Source of the DNA: Mactra quadrangularis
Taxonomy: Eukaryota; Mollusca; Bivalvia; Venerida; Mactridae
Assembly: GCA_025267735.1 (NCBI GenBank)
Contig: CM046294.1
Coordinates: 31,899,222 to 31,963,221 of the forward strand
Direction of reading: 5' to 3'
DNA length: 64,000 nt
In this document: positions 36,551 through 47,582 of the stretch, piece after piece
How the letters are laid out: the number at the start of each line of letters is the position of its first letter
How positions within the stretch are numbered: position 1 is the stretch's first letter
Notes under the pieces: model-generated
Databases searched by the model: none
What the model was told of the DNA's origin: nothing
The model's input: the letters and a program-made list of their open reading frames with translations, nothing else
Made by a program: the position numbers and the translations under genes

Positions 36551-37484
36551 AATATTATTCATAACAGTTTATTGAAAATGACGACAATCTCAGGTCGATT
36601 ATCTTTCATACAAAGTAAAGGTAAAAAAATGCGTGCGAAATGTTACAATTTTCTTCGATATTTGAAAGAGCATATCATATATAATTTCATCGTTCATTAG
36701 AACCACAATCTTATGGGTTTCCTTAATTCATACACAAATTGACAATAATAAACATAATCAATATCCTTTTTTATTCCAGGTCAGCACAAGAATAATATCA
36801 GTGAGGCATCGACCCAAGTTGTTCTCCAGAACGACACATTTTTCATTGTTAATACAATTGTCAACGTTTTGCTTCCATTTTGAATTTTCAAGGTGCGGAA
36901 ACTCCGGGGCACTTTGTCCCCCCCCCCCCCTGTATTGGCAATGTATATTTCTGTCTTTTATGACATTAATACAGTTATTGTATTAATCCGAATAAATTGA
37001 TTCTAAAAAATAGATGTCATATTGACCAAGATCTATGTGTCAATTGATCAAGTAATGTGATTTATAGCTTCTCTGTTATGTATCATAACCTTCATTGACC
37101 TTCCATTATTCATAAAGCTAGCGTCTGAAAGATGTCGTATAACAAACAATCTTACGATAGAAAAATCGAAAGTCCATTACAATACTTTTATATAGATAAA
37201 AAGAAAAATATATTTATAAACTTTATACTTATACTACATTATTTTAGCTCGACTGCAAAAAAATATAACACACTATACTTATCAGTCTCGAGTCAACATC
37301 CTGGTCCACCAGATTTGAGCTTGTAAAAAAGTTTCTCGCTCTAGGAAACAACGGGGTAAATGTAGGTTTAGGATGTGACTTAAAGCGATGCTGACTATCC
37401 AATGATTAAGGGATTATAACAAATAAATTTCTAATTGTAGTATTTATAGACTATTTATACTCATTCATCCACAAAATTTGAAAA

Positions 37485-37800
37485 TAATAAAAATAACGTT
37501 TCTTAATGGCATGAATCTACGATCGTTTATAAATTCATTAATCAATTGAGCCGGGTAGGATTGTAAAACAACCCCCCCATACACACACACACACACACAC
37601 CTCCACATACACATGCTCGACAAGTAATATAAAATCAAATTTTTAAATTCACAAAATATAAATAATAATAATATTGTTTCTTTAACGGCATAATTCTACG
37701 TTAGTTATTAATTTCCTTAATCAATAAAGCCTGGTAGGATTGTAAAACAACCCACACACACACACACACATAAGCTCGATAAGTAATAATAAATAAGAAA
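37485..37800. repeat. Duplicated CA-microsatellite block, D2
   Basis: Two adjacent copies of about 170 bp each contain taggattgtaaaacaaccc, then a CA run (37,580-37,600 and 37,753-37,770), then a tgctcgacaagtaat-type word. D4 has one copy with an impure C/CA tract at 53,131-53,190. Confidence 0.75.
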
Positions 37801-39594
37801 ATCAGGATTTAATTTCGTCATTAGTTTCCATACATCTGATGGACACATGGAATATTACCAAAAATAAATTATCGAGATATAAGTCATTTTGGCTTCACTA
37901 CAAATGTGGTCTTTAATCAACTAGATTTCCCTAAACAAATATTTAATATTTATATAATATGAATAGAAAAACAAGCGTATAAACATTATAAGAGTGTTCC
38001 ATTAGTAATCTAAGAGATAAATTATAGAAACCAATGTTGTTGAAATCTTCAGTCAAATGAAAAAGTCACTCTCCAATCGTAAAACATCGCGTGTATACGT
38101 GATCTTCGAAAAACAATTATATGTGCACCAGAGATGACCCGATCGAGTTTTCTCGGTTGAGTAATATCAATATTGAGAAACTATCCCTTTTGATAATATT
38201 AATTTCAATCAATGTCGGTCTGTTATATCTTTTGTCGCGCAACGGTATTGGGAGTTTGAATCATGGAAGTAGAGAATTGAGACTTGTTTCGTAAACACTA
38301 TTGAGTATTTCCGTAGTATTTAAAAACAAAGTTTCCGTATTCTTTTGTAAACGCTTTCGAGTTATTCTGTGGCTACTGTAAAATTCTCGAGTATTCACAC
38401 ATTGCTATAAATGCTTTCGAATAAGTATGCCCTTTCCGGTAACGCTTTAAAATTACAGATTATTCCCTATTATTTCATGTTTTACCGTATTAAAACAAAA
38501 TACAGTCTTGCGGTTTCGGTCTTTTCCGTATAATGTATTTTCATCAAAACCAGCAATGGAAACCACATTAGATTTTAAAAATGCAAAGACCGTTATTAAA
38601 CACGATATTTAGACATTATCTCTTTCGAAAGTCGACAATGTATTAGGAGCATCTCGGCATTTTACGTTTCTGCAATCATAAGATGTGTCACAGAATGACA
38701 AAATAGTGACGATGTACTTTCAAAAAGTCGGTCAAAATATTTTAAAACAGTTCGTGGATATATTTTCTCGACAATATCCGTCAGTTAAATCGTTCAATAA
38801 GAATGATCAAATCCTTCAAAACTCTTAGGAAAGCTTTTTTGTACATCAACGTTAAAAGGTTTCCTGTGGTGATAATAGAATCTACCAGCAAACAAAACAT
38901 TTAACAAGACATAAAACGTGACATAAAAGACAATAGTTAGGTTTTAAACCAATGTTTACAAAGAATTCAATTAACTAATTGTTAAAACTTGTTGACTGGT
39001 TTTTGACAAATATCATGATTAGAAAGGTTTCTTATATCTCAAAACGACAGACAGCTGAAAGTTATGGCTGTTAATCTGCCTTCTATGTTTTCATTTTATT
39101 TTAAATTCATACATGTACAATGTAAGTGTTATGACGGATCATAGTTGTCACATTACTCTGAGCTCCATTATGCTAGTCCTTTGAGATTACTTTGAAGCCG
39201 CCATATTGTTGTTATAAATGCAGAACTTTTCATTCATTTACATGTTCCTATTATCAAGATAACACTTTCTCTTGTGGGAACATTCTCATTCTCATTTACT
39301 CATTCCAAGAGGTCATCTTATGTCCACACGAATCCTTCACCCAGAACCCCATTTTTCAAAGAACCAATCTCCAAACAAGGGAAATTATTTGAAGTCATTT
39401 TTCAGAACTAAATGAACGTTAACAAACAGTTAACAATCGAGAAAAAGCAACAACTCATAATTCTAGATCAATTTCGCGATTTTGTTTCGAATGTCGGAAT
39501 CATTTTCAGCCTATAAAATGTCAACTTAATTGACTGAAAATCATTATTGCTGTACAAGTTCACTATCATCACCTTATGTTATGTAACAAATGAT

Positions 39595-39650
39595 AAGCCC
39601 TGTGAGCTCAGTCCGTAGGTTTTTTACCGCTTATCCACATGCTCACTGGG
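39595..39650 (+). mobile_element. Fragment of an old tRNA-like SINE, D2
   Basis: Only the head region survives (gccctgtgagctcagtccgtagg ... accgcttatcca), matching the SINE remnants at 44,340-44,560 and 55,085-55,300. A deletion then joins it to sequence near the L10 landmark. Confidence 0.5.
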
Positions 39651-39774
39651 TTCAGAAAAAAATTACATTTTTGTAATTGTCTTTTTGTACAACTTTATAT
39701 TTATAATTATTAAACGCCTAAGAGTGGTGATTGACAGTTTTAAAGTTTTTCTTTTCAAGTTTATTCAACTAGTT

Positions 39775-40330
39775 TTAGTTGCAGCTGAGATCTTTTGAAC
39801 TTAAGAAATAGTTTCTATAATTGATCATTGTTTTAAATAAACCTAACACATTCAATAAAACTTTCATGAAAGCTTTTTGAACAGAGCATTTATATCTGCA
39901 GTATGTTCGCTCATTTTGCGATGTATGCCATTCATAACACGTCCGACTGTTGCTGTTGCTGAAAACCTTCTTAAAACCACAATCAACAAGTTGGGTTGTC
40001 GTTTTATTCATCAAGACAAGCGATTCTATTCTCAATTAAAATTCATTTCTATTATCTTTTTTCCCAAATCAGAAGGTATAGAAAATTCAATTTTAGTTCT
40101 TGGTGAGTGTTCATCAATCCGCTCTATTTCTATTTTGTCTGATGACATAGCGTGTTTTGTGAAAAGTTCATATTCTGAACTCCAATTTATAGTTTTATTT
40201 TCCAACCCAATTAGGAATTTTCGTACCGAATGCTTAATTATGTTGCCTGTATGACGCACCAAGTTTATGGCATGTAATCCTAATAAGTTGATATTGATAC
40301 TTGATGCATTTATAACAATAGAGGTAATTA
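39775..40330 (-). pseudogene. Relic open frame, copy D2
   Basis: Minus-strand reading from about 40,330 gives SIVINASSININLLGLHA followed by INLVRHTGNIIKHSV, WSSEYELFTKHAMSS and IPSDLGKKIIEMNFN, then a TGA at 40,032. One base-frame away it resumes as RIESLVLMNKTTTQLVDCGF and CYEWHTSQNERTYCRYKC. The text looks protein-like. But differences from D3 are overwhelmingly amino-acid-changing, as expected without selection. I do not recognise the family. Confidence 0.35.
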
Positions 40331-40589
40331 GTTGTTGTTTTTTTATTTGGCTTTTTATGATAAATATTTTAAATTACAAATTTCTATCTGGATTAAACTG
40401 CCATTTGTCATTATCCTAGCTCGCCATTCAGTTTCGTTTAGACAAAAGTTGGATGTTTTGTCTGCATTTGTGTTTAGCTTCTTTTAGTGTGATACAGAAA
40501 ATAAAGGGCCTGATAGGTAGTTTAGGTTGACCAAATCGAACGTGTTGTATTTTACTTGTATTTACATAGTAGTGATAATATTATTAACT

Positions 40590-41085
40590 ACTTGATTTCC
40601 TCGATATAACTTTATATCCAACGTGAATCTTGATACCCCAAATGGAAATTTATATAAATATCCAATATTAAATTTGATATCACAAAAGCAACTTGATTTC
40701 CCATGTAAAAATAAATTTCCCGCGTAGAACTCAATATCCCATATGGAAATTGAAGGTCAATCTGAAACTTGAACTACCAATAAAACTTATTTCCTAAATA
40801 GAAATTTATATCGCATATAGAATTTAATATTTTGGAACTCGATATCTCATATGGGACCTCGTACCTGAAAAGTGACTTGGAATCACATATTTTACTAGGT
40901 ATCTCATATCGAACTTTATCTCTTGATACCCAATAAGGATATGAATATATGATCCATAATTGAACTTACTCAAATGTAAAAACTTAATGTTTCATATGGC
41001 AATAGATACCTAAAAGGGAACTATTATATATTGATTTCCAATATAGAACTCAATATCGCATATAAAGCTTGATCCTTCAAGTACA
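40590..41085. repeat. Degenerate repeat of about 20 bp, unit D2
   Basis: Same aacttgatatcc-type repeat and position in the unit as at 33,480-34,010. Confidence 0.85.
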
Positions 41086-42639
41086 AAATGAACAAAAATA
41101 CTTTTTCCAACTTGGTAATTCACTTGATTACATCTGTGATATTTCTCTTCACTCAGATTTAAGACGTTAGTTGTCTGCATAAACTATTTTATGAATTCAT
41201 TACGTGCAAGACTCTATATAAAGACTAAACTACTAACTGTAGTAGTTACGCAATTAGTATTTATGCGTGGGCATAAATAGGTATCAAAAGAATTGTTATA
41301 GATATTATATTGTCTCTATAAAGTCTATGCTATATAAGATCTTGTCGTTCATTTTTAACCTTCTCAGACTGATTTATTGTTAAATAATTGTCTCTTGGGC
41401 GATATGTGATCTTGAGTGACTCCTTCACTATTACTATTATACATATATGGTTTAGGCTAGAATGGAATCAATGTCTCTTTTGAAAAGCGGTTCCAACTGT
41501 GAGTCAGAAGATTGAAACCTAAGTGTTTCTTGCTGCAGCCTGATTGAACATGTCTCCCATTAACTTAATAAAGAGGCTTAGTCAAATTAGGTTATCGTAC
41601 TATTTAAAGCATACAAATTCAAAAGTCGTTCTCCTTAAGAACTGTTTTATTTGTCTTTGAAGAAAAATGTCATTAAAGAAGTGTATGTCACAGCAACAAG
41701 CTGTTGCAGAGAGGAATCATTGTAAGTTTGATATATACGTATTTAGCACAGTAAATTTGTAAGTAGACATTCTGGACGAATGATGGACATTTTTATTGCC
41801 TGAGGATTTTTTATTCTTATTAAGCTTGTCTTTAGACCATTTAAGAAAATTAAGTATACAGGAAAGTAATGTAAGAAAGTTCATAACATACTAGACGTTA
41901 GTGTAGTAAATACTGAAAGAATCATGGTAAAGAAATTATTTTCAATAAAGACAGCATTGATTATTTCATCATTTCAATTTTCATGTACACGTTATTGACC
42001 GACCACCTCCCGGCACAATTACCTCTCAAAAAATCACTTCAAGTCAAGGCTCTTTATTTACATAACACAGGTCCATTATCACTCTCGAGTCAACTAGTCC
42101 TCTAGTATTGAGCTTGTAGAATAAAGTTTCTCCTTCAACAATACAATGGGTACATGTAGGTTTGGGGGAGTGATTTGAACCAATGCTGACAATCCAATGA
42201 TTATCAATCCAAAGTCGTAACAACAGCAACATTTGTTATACACTCAATGTTTACACTATTCTTAATAATTTAAAGCTTCTTAACATTGGTTAGAGTGATT
42301 TTAGTATTGAACAAGTTTTATATTAGTTTGTAATTGACTCAAGATATTTTATGTCGTAGATAAAATGTAAGAAATATATAAATCTAGAAATGAAAGATAA
42401 TAACAAATACAAAATTTCAAATTGTAGTAATTGTAAACTATATATACACAAACAATAATACTAATAACGTTTCTTAACTGCATGGATCTACGTTCGTTGA
42501 TAAATTCATTAATCATTTAAGCCGGGTAGAATTGTGAAACAAACACAAAATTTTTATATAATATGAATAGAAAAACAATACGATAATGTTTCATTAGTGA
42601 TCTAAGAGATAAGATACAGAAACCAATGTTGATAGAATC

Positions 42640-43020
42640 GTCATTAAGATGAATAAGTCTTTAATCGTGAAACATCGCGTGTTTCCGTGATCTACGAAAA
42701 ACAATTATATGTGAACCCGAGATGACCCGATCGAGTTTTCTCGTTTGAGTAATATCAATATTGAGAAATTATCCCTCTTGATAGTATTAATTTCAATCAA
42801 TATCGGTCTGTAATATATTGAATCGCGCAATATCTTTACTCAAATGAAACAGTCATTCTCCAATCGTAAAACATCGCGTGTTTACGTGATCTCCGAAAAA
42901 CAATTATAATTATGTGAACCCGAGGTGACCCGATTGAGTTTTCTCGGTTGAGTAATATCAATATTGAGAAATTATCCCTCATAATATCAATGTCGGTCTG
43001 TAATATCTTAAATCGCGCAG
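42640..43020. repeat. Local tandem duplication of about 190 bp, D3
   Basis: Both halves contain aaacatcgcgtgtt, acgaaaaacaattat, gatgacccgat or gtgacccgat, gttttctcg, and gagtaatatcaatattgaga. The other D units have a single copy (for example 38,080-38,240). Confidence 0.85.
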
Positions 43021-44339
43021 AAGTTTTTAGGGAGTTGGAATCATGGATGATGTACGATTGAGACTTCTTGCGTAAATCGTATCAAGTACTTCCGTAGTAC
43101 TCGTACATTGTATTTAAAAATAATGTTTTCGTTTTTATCGTAAATGCTTTCGAGTAAAAGTATCGAGTATTTACGCATTGCCATAAACTCATTCGAATAA
43201 GTATGCCGTATCTGTACACGCTAGAAAATTTACAGATTTTCCATACTTTTTTAAGTATTACCGTATTTTCCATAAAATGCAATCTGGCGGTTTCGGTTTT
43301 TTTCGTATCAGGTATTTTCGTTAAAAACATCAATGGTTACCGCAATAGCGTGTAAAAGTGTGAAGAACGTTAATAAACATAATATTTAGACATAATCTCT
43401 TCCGAAAGTCGACAATGCATTAGGAGCATCTCGGCATTTTTACGTTTCTGTAAGCATAAAATGTGTCCAAAAATGTCCAAATAGTGATGATGTACTTTCA
43501 GAAAATCGGTCAAATATTTCAAAACAGTTCGTGGATAAATTTTCTCGACGATTTCCGTACGTTAAATTGTTAAACAAGAATTATAAAATCTTTTAAGACT
43601 CTTTTTTGTACAACAACGTTAAAAGGTTTCCTGTGGTGATAATAGAATCTACCAGCAAACAAAACATTTAACATGACATAAAACGTGACATAAAAGACAA
43701 TAGTTAGGTTAAAAATCAATGTTTACAAAGAATTCTATTAACTAATTGTTAAAACTTGTTGACAGGTTCTTGACAAATATCAAGATTAGAAAGGTTTCTT
43801 GTGTCTCAAAGAGACAGAGAGCTGAAAGTTCTAACTGTTAATCTGCATTATACGTTTTCATTTTATTTTAAATACATGTTCAATGTCAGAACGTATTGTA
43901 ACATCAATTCGAGTTCGATCGTGCTAGTTCTATGAAAACGCCCCGGACATTATACGAAAGTCGACCTATTGTTGTTATAAACATACAACTTATTACTTTT
44001 ACTCTTCTCGCTAGGAAACAATTTTATATGGGGAACCAATCTTTATGTAACCGTCATATTTACCAAACCAAATTGAATGTGAACATATCTTCATTTTTCA
44101 ATCGAGAAAAAATGTACTAATTATTTTAAAACAATTTTGTGATCCTGTTTTGGTCCTAGGAATAATTCTTCAGCATATTAAATTTCAACTTAATTGAATG
44201 CAAATTACTATACAATTTCCCAAGCATTACTTAATGTTTTAAAGCACGCGTGTGACCTAGTGTTACCTAACACTTGCTCCTTATAATATCACACTGAGAA
44301 TTTGTTTATATTCAGGGTCAGAAGCTTAAGACGTAAAAC

Positions 44340-44560
44340 AAAATGATGAGCATTGTTATTTCAGTTAGTACTTCTAATCCAGGGGTCATGGTCTTCATCC
44401 CTCCCCGGGAGAATCCTACATGCTTTTATGGAGTTTGGTCATGGATATTATCTACGTCCATTTTTCAGACTACCTTTTACAGTTGTCGGCCACGCGCGAT
44501 GGTATGTGTTTAGTACATAAACCCCAGGTCCTAAGGAGATATGAAATGTATTGGTAAGTA
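44340..44560 (+). mobile_element. Old tRNA-like SINE remnant, D3
   Basis: The head reads ttatttcagttagtac and the B-box region ggggtcatggtcttcatccc. The body contains acagttgtcggccacgcg and the end reads cataaaccccaggtcctaagg. The copy at 55,085-55,300 has the same flanking word (gtcagaagcttaaga), so both descend from one insertion that predates the duplication of the units. Confidence 0.6.
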
Positions 44561-45509
44561 TTATACATATATTACGGTCTCTAGGTACAATAGTTACTAA
44601 AATGTAATTATTCATACGGTCGGTTTCGAAATGAGCAGTGTATGTAGATGGGCGCTAAACACAAGTGGTCCTTGTACGCCAATGATCGGCTAAAACAATA
44701 GGTTGCTTATGCTGATGATGACATAACACGATAGTTCATAAATGTACAATCAATTGTAAAACAAATTGTCTATGACAAACTAATTAGTATATGCTAAATC
44801 TTTATTATGAATATGGTTTTGATTTTTATTCCATAAGAATGGACAGGAATTTTGGCTCTGACAGACGTTCGCAGTATATCAGGCAGTTCCGCTCCTTTCG
44901 TTAGATACCATAAAGTATACTTATCAAAAACACACAACCAATTTTGTCAACAATATGTTTAACCTTAGATGTTTAGCGGAGGGATTCGCAACTATAGTCT
45001 TGTCACCCTGAATGCTGAACTTGAGCGACAAAAGTAGTTCTATTGACATTATTAACCAAATTAAGTTGTGTAAAATTTCATTCCAAATCGAAAGCTAATC
45101 AAAGCTAGAACAATTAAGGCAGAACAAACAGCACTTTAAAGCTGAAACATATAATTATTTCAGAACTTGTGGCTAACTGGTCGCCATATTATTTTCATAA
45201 CGTGACAATAAATTTTCTACTATTGGTGTCCATAGTCTTGTACGCAGATCTGAGACAAACTATGCCATTGTGTTTAGATAGTGGTGGGATGAATAATTAT
45301 TATGGTTTTGGTTGGTCTGATGGAGGTTGAGATTTCATCAATTTATGATAGTACTGATGTTGTAATTCATCAGCCTTGGTCTCCATTTTGTAACGTGGTC
45401 GCTATATACGTCACCTAGTTCAAGTAAACTCACTCGGTTTATTGACATCAATAATATTAGTTTAAAGAAATCGTTTAAGAATCGTTAAGCATTCAATAAA
45501 TAAAAACTT

Positions 45510-45971
45510 TTATGGAAGCTCTTTGAACTTTTCATTTATTTCTGGAGCATGCCTGCTCCATTTACAATGTATGTCATTCATATGCACGCCTACTTGTTGC
45601 ATTAGTTTATCTTCCTTCCTCTTAAAACCATCATCAACGAGTCGAATTGTCGTTACATTTATCACGACAAGCGATTCTATTGTCAATAAAACGTTCATTT
45701 CTATTATCCTTTTTCGCAAATCAGAAGGTATAGAAGATTCTATTTTAGTTCTTGCTGAGGGTTCATCAATCCGCTTTAATCTTTTTTTTTTTGATGACAG
45801 ATGGTGTTTTGTTAAAAGTTTATATTCGAAACTCCAATTCATTGTTTGTTCCAGCCGGATAGGAATTATTTGTACTGGATGCATAATTATGTTGCCTGAA
45901 TGACGCACCAAGTTTATTGCATGTAATCCTAATAAGTTGATATTGTAATTGATGCATCTATAACAATGGAG
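45510..45971 (-). pseudogene. Relic open frame, longest copy, D3
   Basis: Open on the minus strand for about 154 codons, from just after a TAA at 45,972-45,974 to the stop at 45,510. It contains NLLGLHAINLVRHSGNII, HPVQIIPIRLE, WSFEYKLLTKHHLSS, RIDEPSARTKIESSIPSDL and VGVHMNDIHCKWSRH. There is no in-frame ATG near its start; conventional initiation would need a TTG, so it would have to be an internal exon. Upstream of it D3 is frame-shifted relative to D2 by one base. Replacement changes greatly outnumber silent ones against D2. Most likely a decayed exon, or a non-coding block that is open by chance. Confidence 0.35.
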
Positions 45972-46239
45972 TTAATTAGTTTTTTTTTCATTTTGGCATT
46001 TTATGGCAAATATTTGTACATTGTAATTACAAATTTGCATCTGGATTAAACTAGCATTTATTATTCTAGCTCGCTATGCAGTCTTGTTTAGACAAAAGTT
46101 GGATGTTTTGTCTGCATTTGTGTTAAGCTTCTATAAGTGTGATCCGGAAAATATAAGCCTTATAGGTAGTTTAGGGTGACCAAATCGAAAGTGTTGTATT
46201 GTATATGTTTACATATTTACTTAGCAGACATATTAACAA

Positions 46240-46735
46240 CTTGATTTCCCAGATAGAAATTTATATCCAACTCGAATCTTGATACCCCAAATGGAAATTG
46301 ATATCCAAATTGAAACTTAATTTTCAATTGAGAAATCAATCTGCAATATGAAATTTCATATCACATAAGCAACTTGATTTTCCTATAAAAATAAATTTCC
46401 CATGTAGAACTCAATATCCCATGTGGAACTTGAAACCCTAATGGAAATTGACGGTCAATTTGAAACTTGATACACCAAATGGAAATTGAAGGTCTCATAT
46501 GGGACCTTGTACCCTAAAAGTAACTTGGAATCACATATTTCACTAGGTATCTTATATCGACATTGATCTCTTGATACCAAATAAGGATATGAAACTTGAT
46601 ATTCATAATTGAACTTGATATCAAATGTAAACTTAATATTTCATGTGGCAGTATATACCCAATAGCGAATTTGATATTCAATATAGAACTCAATATTGCA
46701 TATGAAGCTTGATCCTCCAAGTACAAAATGAACGA
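46240..46735. repeat. Degenerate repeat of about 20 bp, unit D3
   Basis: Same repeat type and unit position as 33,480-34,010. Confidence 0.85.
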
Positions 46736-47582
46736 AATTACTTTTTTCTAACTTGTTAATTCACTTGATTACATCTGTGATATTTCTCTTCACGCAGATT
46801 TAAAGACGTTAGTTGTCGACATTAACTTTTTTATGAATTCATTAAGTCTAAGACTAAACTACTGACCGTTATAGTTAATTAGCATTCTTGCGTGGGCATA
46901 CATAGGTATCAAAGGATTGTTATAGATGTTATATTGTCTCTATATGGTCAATGCTTTATGAGCTCTTGTCGTTCATTTCTAACCTTCTTAGACTGATTTA
47001 TTGTTAAATAATTGTCTCTTGGGAGATATGTGACCTTGAATGACTCCTTCTCTATTACTATTATTCATATATAGTTAAGGCTAGAATGGAATCAATCTCC
47101 GTAGTGAAATGCGGTCCCAACTGTGAGTCAGTAGATTGAAACCTAAGTGTTTCTTGTGGTAGCCAGATTGAACTTGTCTCTCATTATTTATACATTCTTG
47201 TGTCATACTTTTTAAAACTTTATGCCTTCTTTTATTGTAATATTCTTGTTGGTTGACGCGCCAAAGTGTTAGTCCCACTGGAGGTTTGTCTGAATAGAAG
47301 ATAGATAGATAACCTCAACCTTACATAGAGGCTCAGGAAAACTTAAGATTATTGTATTATTTAAAGCATTGCAATTCAAAAGTCGTTCTTCTCCTTAAGA
47401 AATATTTTATTTGCCCTAATGTGGAAAATGGAATCGTCCTGAACTGTTATTCCCATTAAAGAAGTTTGTATCATATCATCTAACTGTTGCTGTCATCAGA
47501 GAGGAAGAACTGTTTACTCAGTCTGATATATCTCGTACGTACTTAGCACAATAAATTTGTACGTAGACAGTCTGGACGAACG

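Larger units (their letters stand above)
28730..36680. repeat. Tandem unit D1 of the right array
   Basis: First of four units sharing landmarks in fixed order. These are a block at 28,890-29,060, the word gagtcaacatcctggtcc near 29,345, an L4 block with aaaggtttcctgtgg at 30,243, ggtcgccatattgtttacat near 31,905, a relic open frame (32,610-32,895), a degenerate 20-bp repeat (33,480-34,010), and tgtgatatttctcttcactc near 34,050. A block with gaccgaccacctcccggcac near 35,095 and a tRNA-like SINE relic (36,336-36,550) close the order. D1 carries two SINE insertions of its own. No intact gene is seen. Confidence 0.85.
36680..42080. repeat. Tandem unit D2, right end deleted
   Basis: Follows the D1 landmark order from ttcatcgttcattagaacc (36,690) to the block gaccgaccacctcccggcac near 42,000. 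It then jumps at about 42,078 into sequence that belongs near the start of a unit. A 13-base C run lies at 36,918-36,930. No intact gene is seen; 38,140-38,700 holds repeated words such as gctttcgagtatt with no further structure. Confidence 0.8.
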
